From positions 1 to 6,499 of the forward strand of contig DNDP01000458.1 of NCBI GenBank assembly GCA_003484235.1: a DNA stretch of 6,499 nt, written 5' to 3'. The first letter of the stretch is position 1. Every line of letters begins with the position of its first letter. Below, piece by piece: positions 1 to 6,388 of the stretch. Source of the DNA: Verrucomicrobiales bacterium. Its GTDB lineage: Bacteria > Verrucomicrobiota > Verrucomicrobiia > Limisphaerales > RI-55. A program made the translations under genes and the position numbers. Below the pieces are notes generated by a model that was given only the letters and a program-made list of their open reading frames with translations, did not search any database and was not told where the DNA came from.

Positions 1-1
1 G

Positions 2-547
2 GGCGGGCCGGATCGCGGGCAGCCGGCGCCGGGACCGGCGCCGGTTGTGGCTCCACCCAATGCGCCTCCCGGCCGCCCAGGTCAGCCCGGCCCACCGGGC
101 CAGCAGCCCGGAACTCCGGGAATGGTCAACACCCGGCAACAACCCGCCGGACCTCCGCTCATCAGCGAACAGCTGCTGATGGACATTGCAGACGACATCA
201 CCGTGGGCGGCCCGAGCGTCCAGGCAGGAGCCGTCAACATCAACACCGCGCCGATCGAAGTGCTCGAATGTCTTCCCGGCCTGACGCGCGAGCTGGCGGA
301 CGCCGTCATCCGCCATCGCAATTCGAACGGCCACTTTCCCAACATCGCCTGGCTGCTCAAGGTCGAGGGGTTCACCCGCGAGAATTTCACGCAGGTGGCT
401 CCCCGGGTGACTGCACGGTCGGAAACCTTCCGCATTTTGAGCGAGGGCGAGGTGCCCTCGACCGGCGCACGGAAACGAATTCAGGCGATCGTTCGCGTCG
501 GCAGCGGCTCTGTATCGACCCTTTCCTACCGGGAGGATCTCCAATGA
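2..547 (+). CDS. gspK: Type II secretion minor pseudopilin GspK-like, C-terminal part (5' end outside window)
   Basis: GspK is the large minor pseudopilin that, with GspI and GspJ, caps the T2SS pseudopilus in the periplasm. The reading frame is open from the first complete codon at base 2, so the GTG at 47 is internal and the gene is truncated by the window edge; 181 residues are visible. Visible residues 1 to about 50 are Gly/Pro/Gln-rich with collagen-like spacing (PGRPGQPGPPG). From about residue 55 the chain becomes an ordinary folded domain. VNINTAPIEVLECLPGL (from residue 78) followed by the FPNIAWLLKVEGF segment is the helix-hairpin-helix (SAM-like) signature of the GspK family (T2SSK). 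The last part, FRILSEGEVPSTGARKRIQAIVRV, resembles the C-terminal strand region of GspK. The pseudopilin N-terminal helix and prepilin peptidase site cannot be seen. The TGA stop overlaps the next gene's ATG (ATGA), supporting operon membership. An isolated ComEA-like HhH protein is the alternative, but context favours GspK. Confidence 0.85.
   Translation, partial: GGPDRGQPAPGPAPVVAPPNAPPGRPGQPGPPGQQPGTPGMVNTRQQPAGPPLISEQLLMDIADDITVGGPSVQAGAVNINTAPIEVLECLPGLTRELADAVIRHRNSNGHFPNIAWLLKVEGFTRENFTQVAPRVTARSETFRILSEGEVPSTGARKRIQAIVRVGSGSVSTLSYREDLQ
531..536 (+). promoter_or_regulatory. Ribosome binding site of gspL
   Basis: GGGAGG lies 7 bases before the ATG at 544, inside the last codons of gspK. 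It decides the gspL start: the longer open frame beginning at 268 has no such site and would overlap the HhH coding part of gspK in another frame. Confidence 0.75.
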
Positions 548-2079
548 CGAACGCCGCCAACCAGAATCGGACGCTGTGCCTCGAGTTGGGCGAATCGGCC
601 TGGCTCGCCGAATCGGACGGACAATTTGTCGAGCTGCCGGTCGTGCGGCAGACCAACGGCCGCCTCACCGAGGAGTCGCGCCAGCGTGTTCAGAACCGGC
701 TGAAAGAATTGCTGGCCGCCGCAGGCATCGCCACCGGAACAACTGCGCTCTGCGCCATTGGTGCCCGTGGCGTCAGCCTCCGGCGGATGCAGCTGCCCCC
801 GGCCCGGGCCGAGGAATTTGAAAAGGTGCTTTCCCTGCAGATTGAGCGGGAGTTTCCGCTGCCGCCCGCGCAGCTGGCGTTTGGCTCTCAGCGGATCGCG
901 GATGGAGCGGTCGGTGCCAGCGATGTTGCAGTCGCCGCGGTGAAACGGGAGCTTATCGAGGACGCACTGGCGGTTCTCGGCGGCCTCGGATTGAATTCCC
1001 GGTTCACGCTGGGAGTGTTCGCGCTTGGAGTTGCGGCCGGAGGAAGCGCCACGGTGACGGTGCTTGACGTCGGCCGTTCCTGCTCGGAGCTGGCCATCTT
1101 CGAGAATGGGGTGCCCACCGCGGTGCGGGTGCTGCCTTGGGGCACCGACCATCTGGGCGGAGCACTGCCACAGCAGGCTGGTGAAAGATCGGCGGACGCC
1201 GATTCGCTGGAACGGCTGCTGCGGGGCGAACTGGTTCCCAACGACTGGCCGCCAGCACTTGCCGGGGCGATCCGGAACGCTGTGGCGGAGCTGGCCGCGC
1301 ACGTCCAGCGGGCGTCGTCCGGAAGGAGGCTGCTGGTGGCGGGTGCGCTGGCGCAGGTGAGCGGGTTGCCCGAGGAACTGAGCCGTGCTCTGGGCGATGG
1401 AATCCGGTGTGAACCGCTGGCAACCGGCCGCGACCTTTTTCCAACTCCGACCATTGCGGCTCTGCGGAGAATCGATTCGCGCGGCGAGCGGGGGCGCCTG
1501 CTTGAACTGCGACCGGGCGGAAGCCGTTCCGAGGTGGAGATCGTCGCGCCGCCGGCATCCCGGCGCTGGCTGGCCATTGCAGCCGCACTGGCCGTTGCCT
1601 TCGTCGGCCTGCGCTATGCCGGTCCGCTGGTTCGCAAACCTGCCTTGGAACGCAAGCTCGCCGAAGCGGCCGCGGCCCGGGCGGAACTGCCGCCGGTGGA
1701 TCAGGAGCTGGATTTCCTCCGCGCAGTGGCGAAAAGCCAGCCGGCATATTTGAATGCGCTGACGGTGCTGGCCGATGCCACGCCGCGCGGCGCCCGGCTC
1801 GAGTCCCTCATGCTGAATGGCCGCGGTGAACTGACCTTTGCCGCGACCCTGCAGAGTCCGCAGCAGGGCAATGAACTTCGCTCCAAACTGCTCGACTCAG
1901 GACTCTTCTCGAGCGCGGTGATTGAGGAGCAGTCGCCCACCCCCGACCAGCGACAGGCCAAGATACGGCTGAGCGGGCGGTGGCGGACCTCGCCCGACGT
2001 CATGTCGCCCGTGGTGGAACGCATTTCCACCAACCCACCCGCCACCAACAACCCGCCGTCGCGTGGCGGCAAACGCTGA
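544..2079 (+). CDS. gspL: GspL-like inner-membrane platform protein (PilM-PilN fusion)
   Basis: GspL links the cytoplasmic secretion ATPase GspE to the inner-membrane platform. This 511-residue protein has the expected three parts. Residues 1 to about 330 are an actin-like PilM/GspL cytoplasmic domain: LCLELGESAWLAE near the N-terminus sits at the phosphate-1 position, GVSLRRMQLPPAR (76-88) and IEREFPLPP (100-108) match typical PilM-like segments, and VLDVGRSCSEL (173-183) looks like a phosphate-2 loop followed by RVLPWGTDHLGG. A single hydrophobic segment (about 342-360) follows. Residues about 361-495 begin with an Ala/Glu-rich helical stretch and end in a PilN-like alpha/beta domain (LNALTVLADATPRGARLESL onward). 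The tail (about 496-511) is Asn/Pro-rich. The ATG at 544 is chosen for its strong RBS and 4-base ATGA overlap with gspK. It ends 4 bases before gspM. The family assignment rests on architecture and neighbours; whether the cytoplasmic domain binds nucleotide is open because the phosphate-1 loop is weak. Confidence 0.82.
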   Translation: MTNAANQNRTLCLELGESAWLAESDGQFVELPVVRQTNGRLTEESRQRVQNRLKELLAAAGIATGTTALCAIGARGVSLRRMQLPPARAEEFEKVLSLQIEREFPLPPAQLAFGSQRIADGAVGASDVAVAAVKRELIEDALAVLGGLGLNSRFTLGVFALGVAAGGSATVTVLDVGRSCSELAIFENGVPTAVRVLPWGTDHLGGALPQQAGERSADADSLERLLRGELVPNDWPPALAGAIRNAVAELAAHVQRASSGRRLLVAGALAQVSGLPEELSRALGDGIRCEPLATGRDLFPTPTIAALRRIDSRGERGRLLELRPGGSRSEVEIVAPPASRRWLAIAAALAVAFVGLRYAGPLVRKPALERKLAEAAAARAELPPVDQELDFLRAVAKSQPAYLNALTVLADATPRGARLESLMLNGRGELTFAATLQSPQQGNELRSKLLDSGLFSSAVIEEQSPTPDQRQAKIRLSGRWRTSPDVMSPVVERISTNPPATNNPPSRGGKR

Positions 2080-2083
2080 AGCC

Positions 2084-2647
2084 ATGGCAACACTGACCGA
2101 CAGGGACAAACGCACGATCCGCATTGGCGGGGTGATCCTGGTGGGATATCTCGTCGTGTTCTTCGGGCTGAAACTGTGGCGGCATCTCGAAGCGGAACGG
2201 GCCGACTATGGCCGGCTGGTGCTGGAGGCCCGCCTGATGGAGCAGCAGTTTGCGACCTACGACGCGCGCAGCGAGCTGCTGGAAAAACTTCGCAAGGAGT
2301 CCGGCGTGGATCTCTCGAAGATTGCGAAGGCGAGCATGGTCACCAAGGCGAGCGAAGCCATCCAGCAGGCCGCGATGGGCGGCGGGATCAAGTTGGGCCC
2401 GGTCCGCGAGGCGCCCGGAAACTCCGCGCGAGGTGAGCTGGCCGTCATCCAGCTCGAGGCGACGGGGCAGGTGCAGGGCATCCTTGGCCTGATTCACCAG
2501 ATGCACACGCTGGGATATCCGGTGATCATCGACTCCATCGAAATGAAACCCGATTCGCGTCAGCCGGGCATGCTCAAGCTCGATGTCGACCTGGTAATTC
2601 TGGATCTGGACAGATGGCGGCCCGCCGAAGGGAGGACCCGTGCGTAA
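2084..2647 (+). CDS. gspM: GspM / PilO-like inner-membrane platform protein
   Basis: GspM is a bitopic inner-membrane protein that pairs with GspL in the T2SS platform; PilO is its type IV pilus counterpart. This 187-residue protein has a short charged cytoplasmic start (LTDRDKRTIR), one membrane helix at about residues 14-31 (GGVILVGYLVVFFGLKLW), a charged helical, probably coiled-coil stretch at about 33-90, and a C-terminal alpha/beta domain (about 100-178) with the strand-helix-strand pattern of a ferredoxin-like PilO/GspM fold: ELAVIQLEATGQVQGILGLI, a turn at GYPVIIDSIEM, then LKLDVDLVIL. The ATG at 2084 is preferred over the in-frame GTG at 2063, which would overlap gspL and add seven residues; neither has a clear Shine-Dalgarno, so re-initiation after the gspL stop at 2079 is likely. 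The 3' end overlaps the next gene by 8 bases. The sequence is divergent, so the call leans on topology and position. Confidence 0.75.
   Translation: MATLTDRDKRTIRIGGVILVGYLVVFFGLKLWRHLEAERADYGRLVLEARLMEQQFATYDARSELLEKLRKESGVDLSKIAKASMVTKASEAIQQAAMGGGIKLGPVREAPGNSARGELAVIQLEATGQVQGILGLIHQMHTLGYPVIIDSIEMKPDSRQPGMLKLDVDLVILDLDRWRPAEGRTRA
2628..2636 (+). promoter_or_regulatory. Ribosome binding site of the gspC-like gene
   Basis: AAGGGAGGA sits in the end of gspM, with GGAGG (2631-2635) four bases before the GTG at 2640. The spacing is short but supports GTG 2640 over the in-frame ATG at 2658, which would be 22 bases away. Confidence 0.65.
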
Positions 2648-3224
2648 CCGCAAAGAGATGCTGATTCAGGGCGCCTGCGGACTGCTGGCGGTGCTGGTGG
2701 TGATGCAGCTGCCGGGTCTGCTGTCGCTGGGCGCCTCGTTCGGCGAATTGAGACCTTCCCGCCCGGCAGAGGCCGCCGTAGAGACAGCCAGGAGTGATTC
2801 ATCTCCGGCAACCAATTCGCCAACCGCGATGGCGGCGGCCCCTGGGCTCGTCGTCAATCCGCCGCCAGGGATGCCAATGCCCGGCATGCCGCCGCGGGGG
2901 GGGCGACCTTCCAAAGCCGTTGAGCTGCCGGCCGAGGTCAAGGCGCGGGTGGATTTCATTGTCGGCAGCGAACTGCTGGGCCCGGTGCCGCGCCCCCTGC
3001 CGATGGCCGTGCTCGGCATCGCGGGCGGCGACGTGCTGTTCCGGGCGCCGGATGGGCAGACCGGTCTGCTGACTGAAGGGGGCGAGCTCGGCGGCGTGAA
3101 GCTGCTGCGGATCGGCACCAACCGGATATTGATTGAACATGAAGGCCAGCAGAAGGAACTGACCCTTTTCTCTGGCTATGGCGGCGAATCGTTGCTGCCG
3201 CAAAAGAAGGAGACATCGAAGTGA
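2640..3224 (+). CDS. gspC: GspC/PilP-like protein with HR domain and no PDZ
   Basis: GspC bridges the inner-membrane platform and the secretin, its homology region (HR) domain contacting secretin N0; PilP plays the same part in type IV pili. This 194-residue protein has a basic start (MRNRKEM), one membrane helix at about residues 8-26, then a long Pro/Ala/Ser/Met-rich linker (about 35-98, including PPPGMPMPGMPPRGG). The C-terminal domain (about 117-180) shows the HR beta-sandwich pattern: LPMAVLGIAGGDVLF, GGELGGVKLLRIGTNRILIE, HEGQQKELTLF. It stops soon after, so the PDZ or coiled-coil domain of classic GspC is absent. There is no convincing lipobox, so unlike PilP it is probably anchored by the helix rather than lipidated. 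A run of eight G (2896-2903) lies in the linker. The GTG start at 2640 has an RBS and overlaps gspM by 8 bases; the stop overlaps the gspD start (GTGA). Identity rests on the HR-like pattern plus position just before the secretin. Confidence 0.68.
   Translation: MRNRKEMLIQGACGLLAVLVVMQLPGLLSLGASFGELRPSRPAEAAVETARSDSSPATNSPTAMAAAPGLVVNPPPGMPMPGMPPRGGRPSKAVELPAEVKARVDFIVGSELLGPVPRPLPMAVLGIAGGDVLFRAPDGQTGLLTEGGELGGVKLLRIGTNRILIEHEGQQKELTLFSGYGGESLLPQKKETSK
2896..2903 (+). repeat. G8 homopolymer inside the gspC-like gene
   Basis: Eight consecutive G bases encode the Arg-Gly-Gly of PPRGGR in the linker between the membrane helix and the HR domain. The frame is intact on both sides as given. Loss or gain of one base would remove the HR domain. 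Confidence 0.9.
3207..3212 (+). promoter_or_regulatory. Ribosome binding site of gspD
   Basis: AAGGAG lies 8 bases before the GTG at 3221, inside the end of the gspC-like gene. Near-ideal sequence and spacing support the GTG start and the GTGA stop-start overlap. Confidence 0.75.
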
Positions 3225-6200
3225 AACAGACATCCAGCGGTTTCAGTTCCCTCATCACTGGCGTCCTCGTCATCGCCGTTGTCGTGCTGGCGGTGATGCA
3301 ATGGCGGACGGCCCGGCAAACGGCAGACCGGATCGACTCCCTCAAGACCGGTGCCGGCGAGGTTGCCTCCCTGCCTCCTACGCCGGCGACCAACCCGACC
3401 AACGCCACCGCGGCCACGCCAAGCACGAATCCCCCCGTGGCAGTCCCGCCGACGGTCGCCGCCTCCGGGGCGCCGACCAACGCCCCCTCGCCGTCACCGA
3501 CAGGCCCACCGGAGCAGGGAGCGGCAACCGGAGCGGCGGATTCGTCCGAAGAGATCCAGCTCAGTTTCCAGGGGGCGAATGTGGACATGGTGGTCCAGTG
3601 GCTGGCTAAGACTTCCGGCAAGAGCGTGGTCAAGCATCCCCGAGTGAATTGTCAGCTTACCATCGTCAACTCGCGGAAGCTTCCTCTGCGGGACGCGATG
3701 CGGATGGTGTTCAACGCGCTTGCTTTGGAGGGATTCACCACGATCGAATCCGAGAATTCGATCTTCATCGTGCCGGAGGGCCAGGAGCCCAAGATGAGCC
3801 CCCGCTACGTCAATGACGGGGACGAGTTGCCGGTGGGCCGGCAGCGGATCGTGAAGGTCTTCAACGTGGAGCACATCCCGGTCGCCGAACTGAAGGACCG
3901 CATCAAGCTGGTCCTGTCCGAGAAGGCGACGGTGGAGGTGGATGAGCGGGGCAACCAGCTGATGGTGACCGACTACACGGACAACATCGAGCTGCTGACG
4001 TCGCTCCTGCCGGCAATCGACAAGGCGTCGGCGTCCGATTCGGTCGTGAAGATCTATCAGCTCAAGTATCTGCAGGCGCAGGAGCTGGCCAACTTGCTGA
4101 ACCTCGTCCTCAGCAACCAGCCGGGGCCGACGACGAGCAGCTCCCGGTCGCGTGCCTCATCCTCCTCTTCCTCGCGATCGTCCATGCCGCCCGGAATGCC
4201 GCCGGGGATGTCCGTTCCCCAGCCTTCAACGCCCTCCGGCGGGTCGTCGACGCCGTCCGTTGCCGCCAACGGCGAAGTCCGGTTCTGGCCGGACAACACC
4301 TCCAACCGCCTGATCGTTGCCGCGCCGAAGGACCGCGTAGCCGAGGTCGAGGAACTGATCGAGTCGCTCGACACCGAGAAGCCGGCCGACGTGGCGGTGC
4401 GCGTGCTGCCCCTCAAGCATGTCAGCGCCACGGACCTCGTGCGCGAGATCGCACCGCTGTACCAGCGGATGAGCGGGGATGCGTTGAAGGACGTCATCGA
4501 GGTCACCGCGAACGACCGCTCCAACTCCCTGATCGTCCTTTCCAGCGAGAGCAACTTCCGGATGCTGCGTTCGTTCATCTCGGGCATCGACAACGAGGAC
4601 GCGCAGGAACGGGTCATCCAGACCTTTCCGTTGAAGAACGCGGACGCCGAGGATGTGGCCACGCAGCTGCGTGAATTGAACCAGAGCCAGAGTTCGGGGG
4701 GGCGCTTCTTCTACTACTACACGCCCTATTCCTCGATGCAGCGCAAGGAGACGAAGGTCGTGTCTGACCGGCGGCGCAACACGGTCATCGTGCAGGCGAC
4801 ACCTGCGGAGATGCCGGGCATCGCCAAGATGATCGAGGCGCTTGATGAACCGGTGGGTGACGAGGCCCTCGCCCCGCGGATCTATCCGCTCACCTACGTC
4901 AGCGCGGTGGACATCGAGGACGTCCTCAACGAGCTCTTCCTGAAGAAGCAGCAGCAGCGGAACTACTGGGACTACATTTATGACTACGAAATGGGCCAGG
5001 GAGGAAGGGACAGCGATGATGCCGGGCGGCTTTACGGGAAGGTCCGGATCACCAGCGAACCCTACTCGAACGCGATCATCGTCACCGCCAACTCGGTCGA
5101 AAGCCTGGAGGCGGTGGAGAGCATCCTCAAGCAGCTGGACGTGCCGTCACAGGCGGGCGATTCCTCGCTGCGGGTGCAGCTCAAGTTCGCCGATGCCGTC
5201 ACGGTCGCGAACGGGCTCAACATCCTGTTCGCCAAGGGCGGCTCTCCGCAGCTGCGCGCCAATTCTCCGCAGAACCAGCCCCCCAACCAGCAGAACCAGC
5301 AGCAGGCGGGCGGCTTCGGACAGAGCGGCTTCCAGATCGAACGCGAGCAGCAGGAGGAATCCTACTTCCCCTGGCTGGGCGGACAGCAGGATGCGCCGGG
5401 CGCGAACAGCCGGACTGCCAGGCCGGCCAGTGACCTGGTGGGAAGGGTGCGGGTCGTGCCCGACAAGCGCAGCAACTCGCTGCTGCTGACAGCCGACGTC
5501 CATTACTTCCCGCAGGTGCTGAAGCTGATCAACGAACTGGACGCCCCGACGGCGCAGGTGATGATCGAGGCGAAGATCATCGAGGTGTCCAGCGACTTCC
5601 GCGACCGCTTCGGTGTCCGCTGGTCGCCGGACGGGAGCAAGGCCTTCGACACGGATGATCTGGATGGTTCCCTGCAGCCGAACGTGGCCGCCAGCTTCCA
5701 GGAGATCTTTGCCGGCACCGGACTGCCCGGCGACCTCAAGACCGGCGTGCTGGACGCCAGCATCAACCTCGACGTGCTGGTGCAGTTCCTGAGGAAGAAC
5801 ACCGACGCCACCGTGCTGGGCGAGCCGCAGATCAACGTCTCCGACAACGAGCTTGGCAAGCTGTTCGTCGGCGCCCAGGTGCCGTTCATTTCCAGCAGCC
5901 TTAACACCGACGTCGGCGGCCGCAACGACAGCTTCCAGTACAAGGATGTCGGCATCATTCTGGAGGTCACGCCGCAGATCAACAACAGCGAGGACGTCGC
6001 GCTGAAGATCCGGGCGGAGTCCTCCAACATCCGCGCCGGCGAGACCCTGTTTGGCGGGGCCATCCTCGACACCCGCAATTTCCGTACGGACATCCAGGTG
6101 CAGAACGGCCAGACCGTCGTGCTCGGCGGAATCATCCAGAATCAAAGCGGCGAAGTCGTGCGCAAGGTGCCCCTGCTGGGTGACATCCCGCTGCTCGGCT

Positions 6201-6388
6201 GGGCTTTCAAGAAGAAGGATAAGGTCAATCGGAACGTCGAGCTGATGGTGTTCCTCCGGCCACGCATTTCGCGTTCACCCGAAGACGCCTCAAGGCTGCT
6301 GGAGGAGATCGACCGCAAGACTCCCAGACTTCGGCAGTCCCGTCAGGAGCTGGGATCGTTTGCGCCGGAAGAGCCTCAAGACCACTAG
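3221..6388 (+). CDS. gspD: Type II secretion secretin GspD, extended form
   Basis: GspD forms the multimeric outer-membrane channel of the T2SS. The C-terminal secretin domain is clear at residues about 779-1020: VMIEAKIIEV, FLRKNTDATVLGEPQINVSD, GAQVPFI (about 884-890), the DVGIILEVTPQI segment, NGQTVVLGGII, and the hallmark VPLLGDIPLLGWAFK (from 983) ending ELMVFLRPRI. Before it I read an N0 domain (about 112-187) and six N1-type repeats at about 208-270, 275-387, 391-460, 464-545, 551-640 and 650-775, each with a FxLKxxxAxxL-like start and an R/SNxxIVxA-like strand. Classic GspD is about 650 residues with three N1-type domains; this is 1055. The N-terminus has a hydrophobic helix (about 11-27), a possible signal peptide (VLA before residue 25) or an uncleaved anchor, followed by an 80-residue Pro/Thr/Ala/Asn-rich linker. 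Inserts interrupt the second repeat (Ser/Pro-rich, 301-351) and the sixth (Gln/Asn-rich, about 675-737). A 39-residue charged tail follows the barrel; no pilotin gene is visible. Start GTG 3221 has a good RBS. Confidence 0.95.
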   Translation: MKQTSSGFSSLITGVLVIAVVVLAVMQWRTARQTADRIDSLKTGAGEVASLPPTPATNPTNATAATPSTNPPVAVPPTVAASGAPTNAPSPSPTGPPEQGAATGAADSSEEIQLSFQGANVDMVVQWLAKTSGKSVVKHPRVNCQLTIVNSRKLPLRDAMRMVFNALALEGFTTIESENSIFIVPEGQEPKMSPRYVNDGDELPVGRQRIVKVFNVEHIPVAELKDRIKLVLSEKATVEVDERGNQLMVTDYTDNIELLTSLLPAIDKASASDSVVKIYQLKYLQAQELANLLNLVLSNQPGPTTSSSRSRASSSSSSRSSMPPGMPPGMSVPQPSTPSGGSSTPSVAANGEVRFWPDNTSNRLIVAAPKDRVAEVEELIESLDTEKPADVAVRVLPLKHVSATDLVREIAPLYQRMSGDALKDVIEVTANDRSNSLIVLSSESNFRMLRSFISGIDNEDAQERVIQTFPLKNADAEDVATQLRELNQSQSSGGRFFYYYTPYSSMQRKETKVVSDRRRNTVIVQATPAEMPGIAKMIEALDEPVGDEALAPRIYPLTYVSAVDIEDVLNELFLKKQQQRNYWDYIYDYEMGQGGRDSDDAGRLYGKVRITSEPYSNAIIVTANSVESLEAVESILKQLDVPSQAGDSSLRVQLKFADAVTVANGLNILFAKGGSPQLRANSPQNQPPNQQNQQQAGGFGQSGFQIEREQQEESYFPWLGGQQDAPGANSRTARPASDLVGRVRVVPDKRSNSLLLTADVHYFPQVLKLINELDAPTAQVMIEAKIIEVSSDFRDRFGVRWSPDGSKAFDTDDLDGSLQPNVAASFQEIFAGTGLPGDLKTGVLDASINLDVLVQFLRKNTDATVLGEPQINVSDNELGKLFVGAQVPFISSSLNTDVGGRNDSFQYKDVGIILEVTPQINNSEDVALKIRAESSNIRAGETLFGGAILDTRNFRTDIQVQNGQTVVLGGIIQNQSGEVVRKVPLLGDIPLLGWAFKKKDKVNRNVELMVFLRPRISRSPEDASRLLEEIDRKTPRLRQSRQELGSFAPEEPQDH
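4187..4210 (+). repeat. Imperfect 12-base tandem repeat in gspD (Pro-Pro-Gly-Met x2)
   Basis: CCGCCCGGAATG is followed directly by CCGCCGGGGATG (10 of 12 bases identical), encoding PPGM twice within the Ser/Pro-rich insert of the second N1-type domain. It is a small, in-frame low-complexity repeat. Confidence 0.8.
5270..5306 (+). repeat. Gln/Asn-coding low-complexity tract in gspD
   Basis: CAGAACCAG occurs at 5270-5278 and again at 5291-5299 and is followed by further CAG codons, encoding the Gln/Asn/Pro-rich stretch (about residues 684-695) in the insert of the last N1-type domain before the secretin barrel. Confidence 0.75.

Noticed and set aside
268..543. N-terminal extension of the gspL frame back to 268
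   Set aside because: It overlaps the conserved helix-hairpin-helix coding part of gspK in a different frame, its peptide is Arg-rich and unrecognisable, and the ATG at 544 has a strong RBS and ATGA overlap.
526..1747. Several minus-strand open frames opposite gspL
   Set aside because: They are antisense to a well-supported gene, with Arg/Pro/Ser-rich peptides typical of GC-rich shadow frames.
2063..2083. GTG 2063 as the gspM start
   Set aside because: It has no RBS and only adds seven residues that overlap gspL. ATG 2084 follows the gspL stop by 4 bases and fits coupling.
2658..2660. ATG 2658 as the gspC start
   Set aside because: It is 22 bases from the GGAGG, whereas GTG 2640 is correctly placed and keeps the basic residues before the membrane helix.
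5147..6145. Long minus-strand open frame (332 residues) opposite gspD
   Set aside because: It lies wholly antisense to the conserved secretin domain. The peptide looks like the reverse-strand shadow common in GC-rich genes, and no start context or family match is visible.
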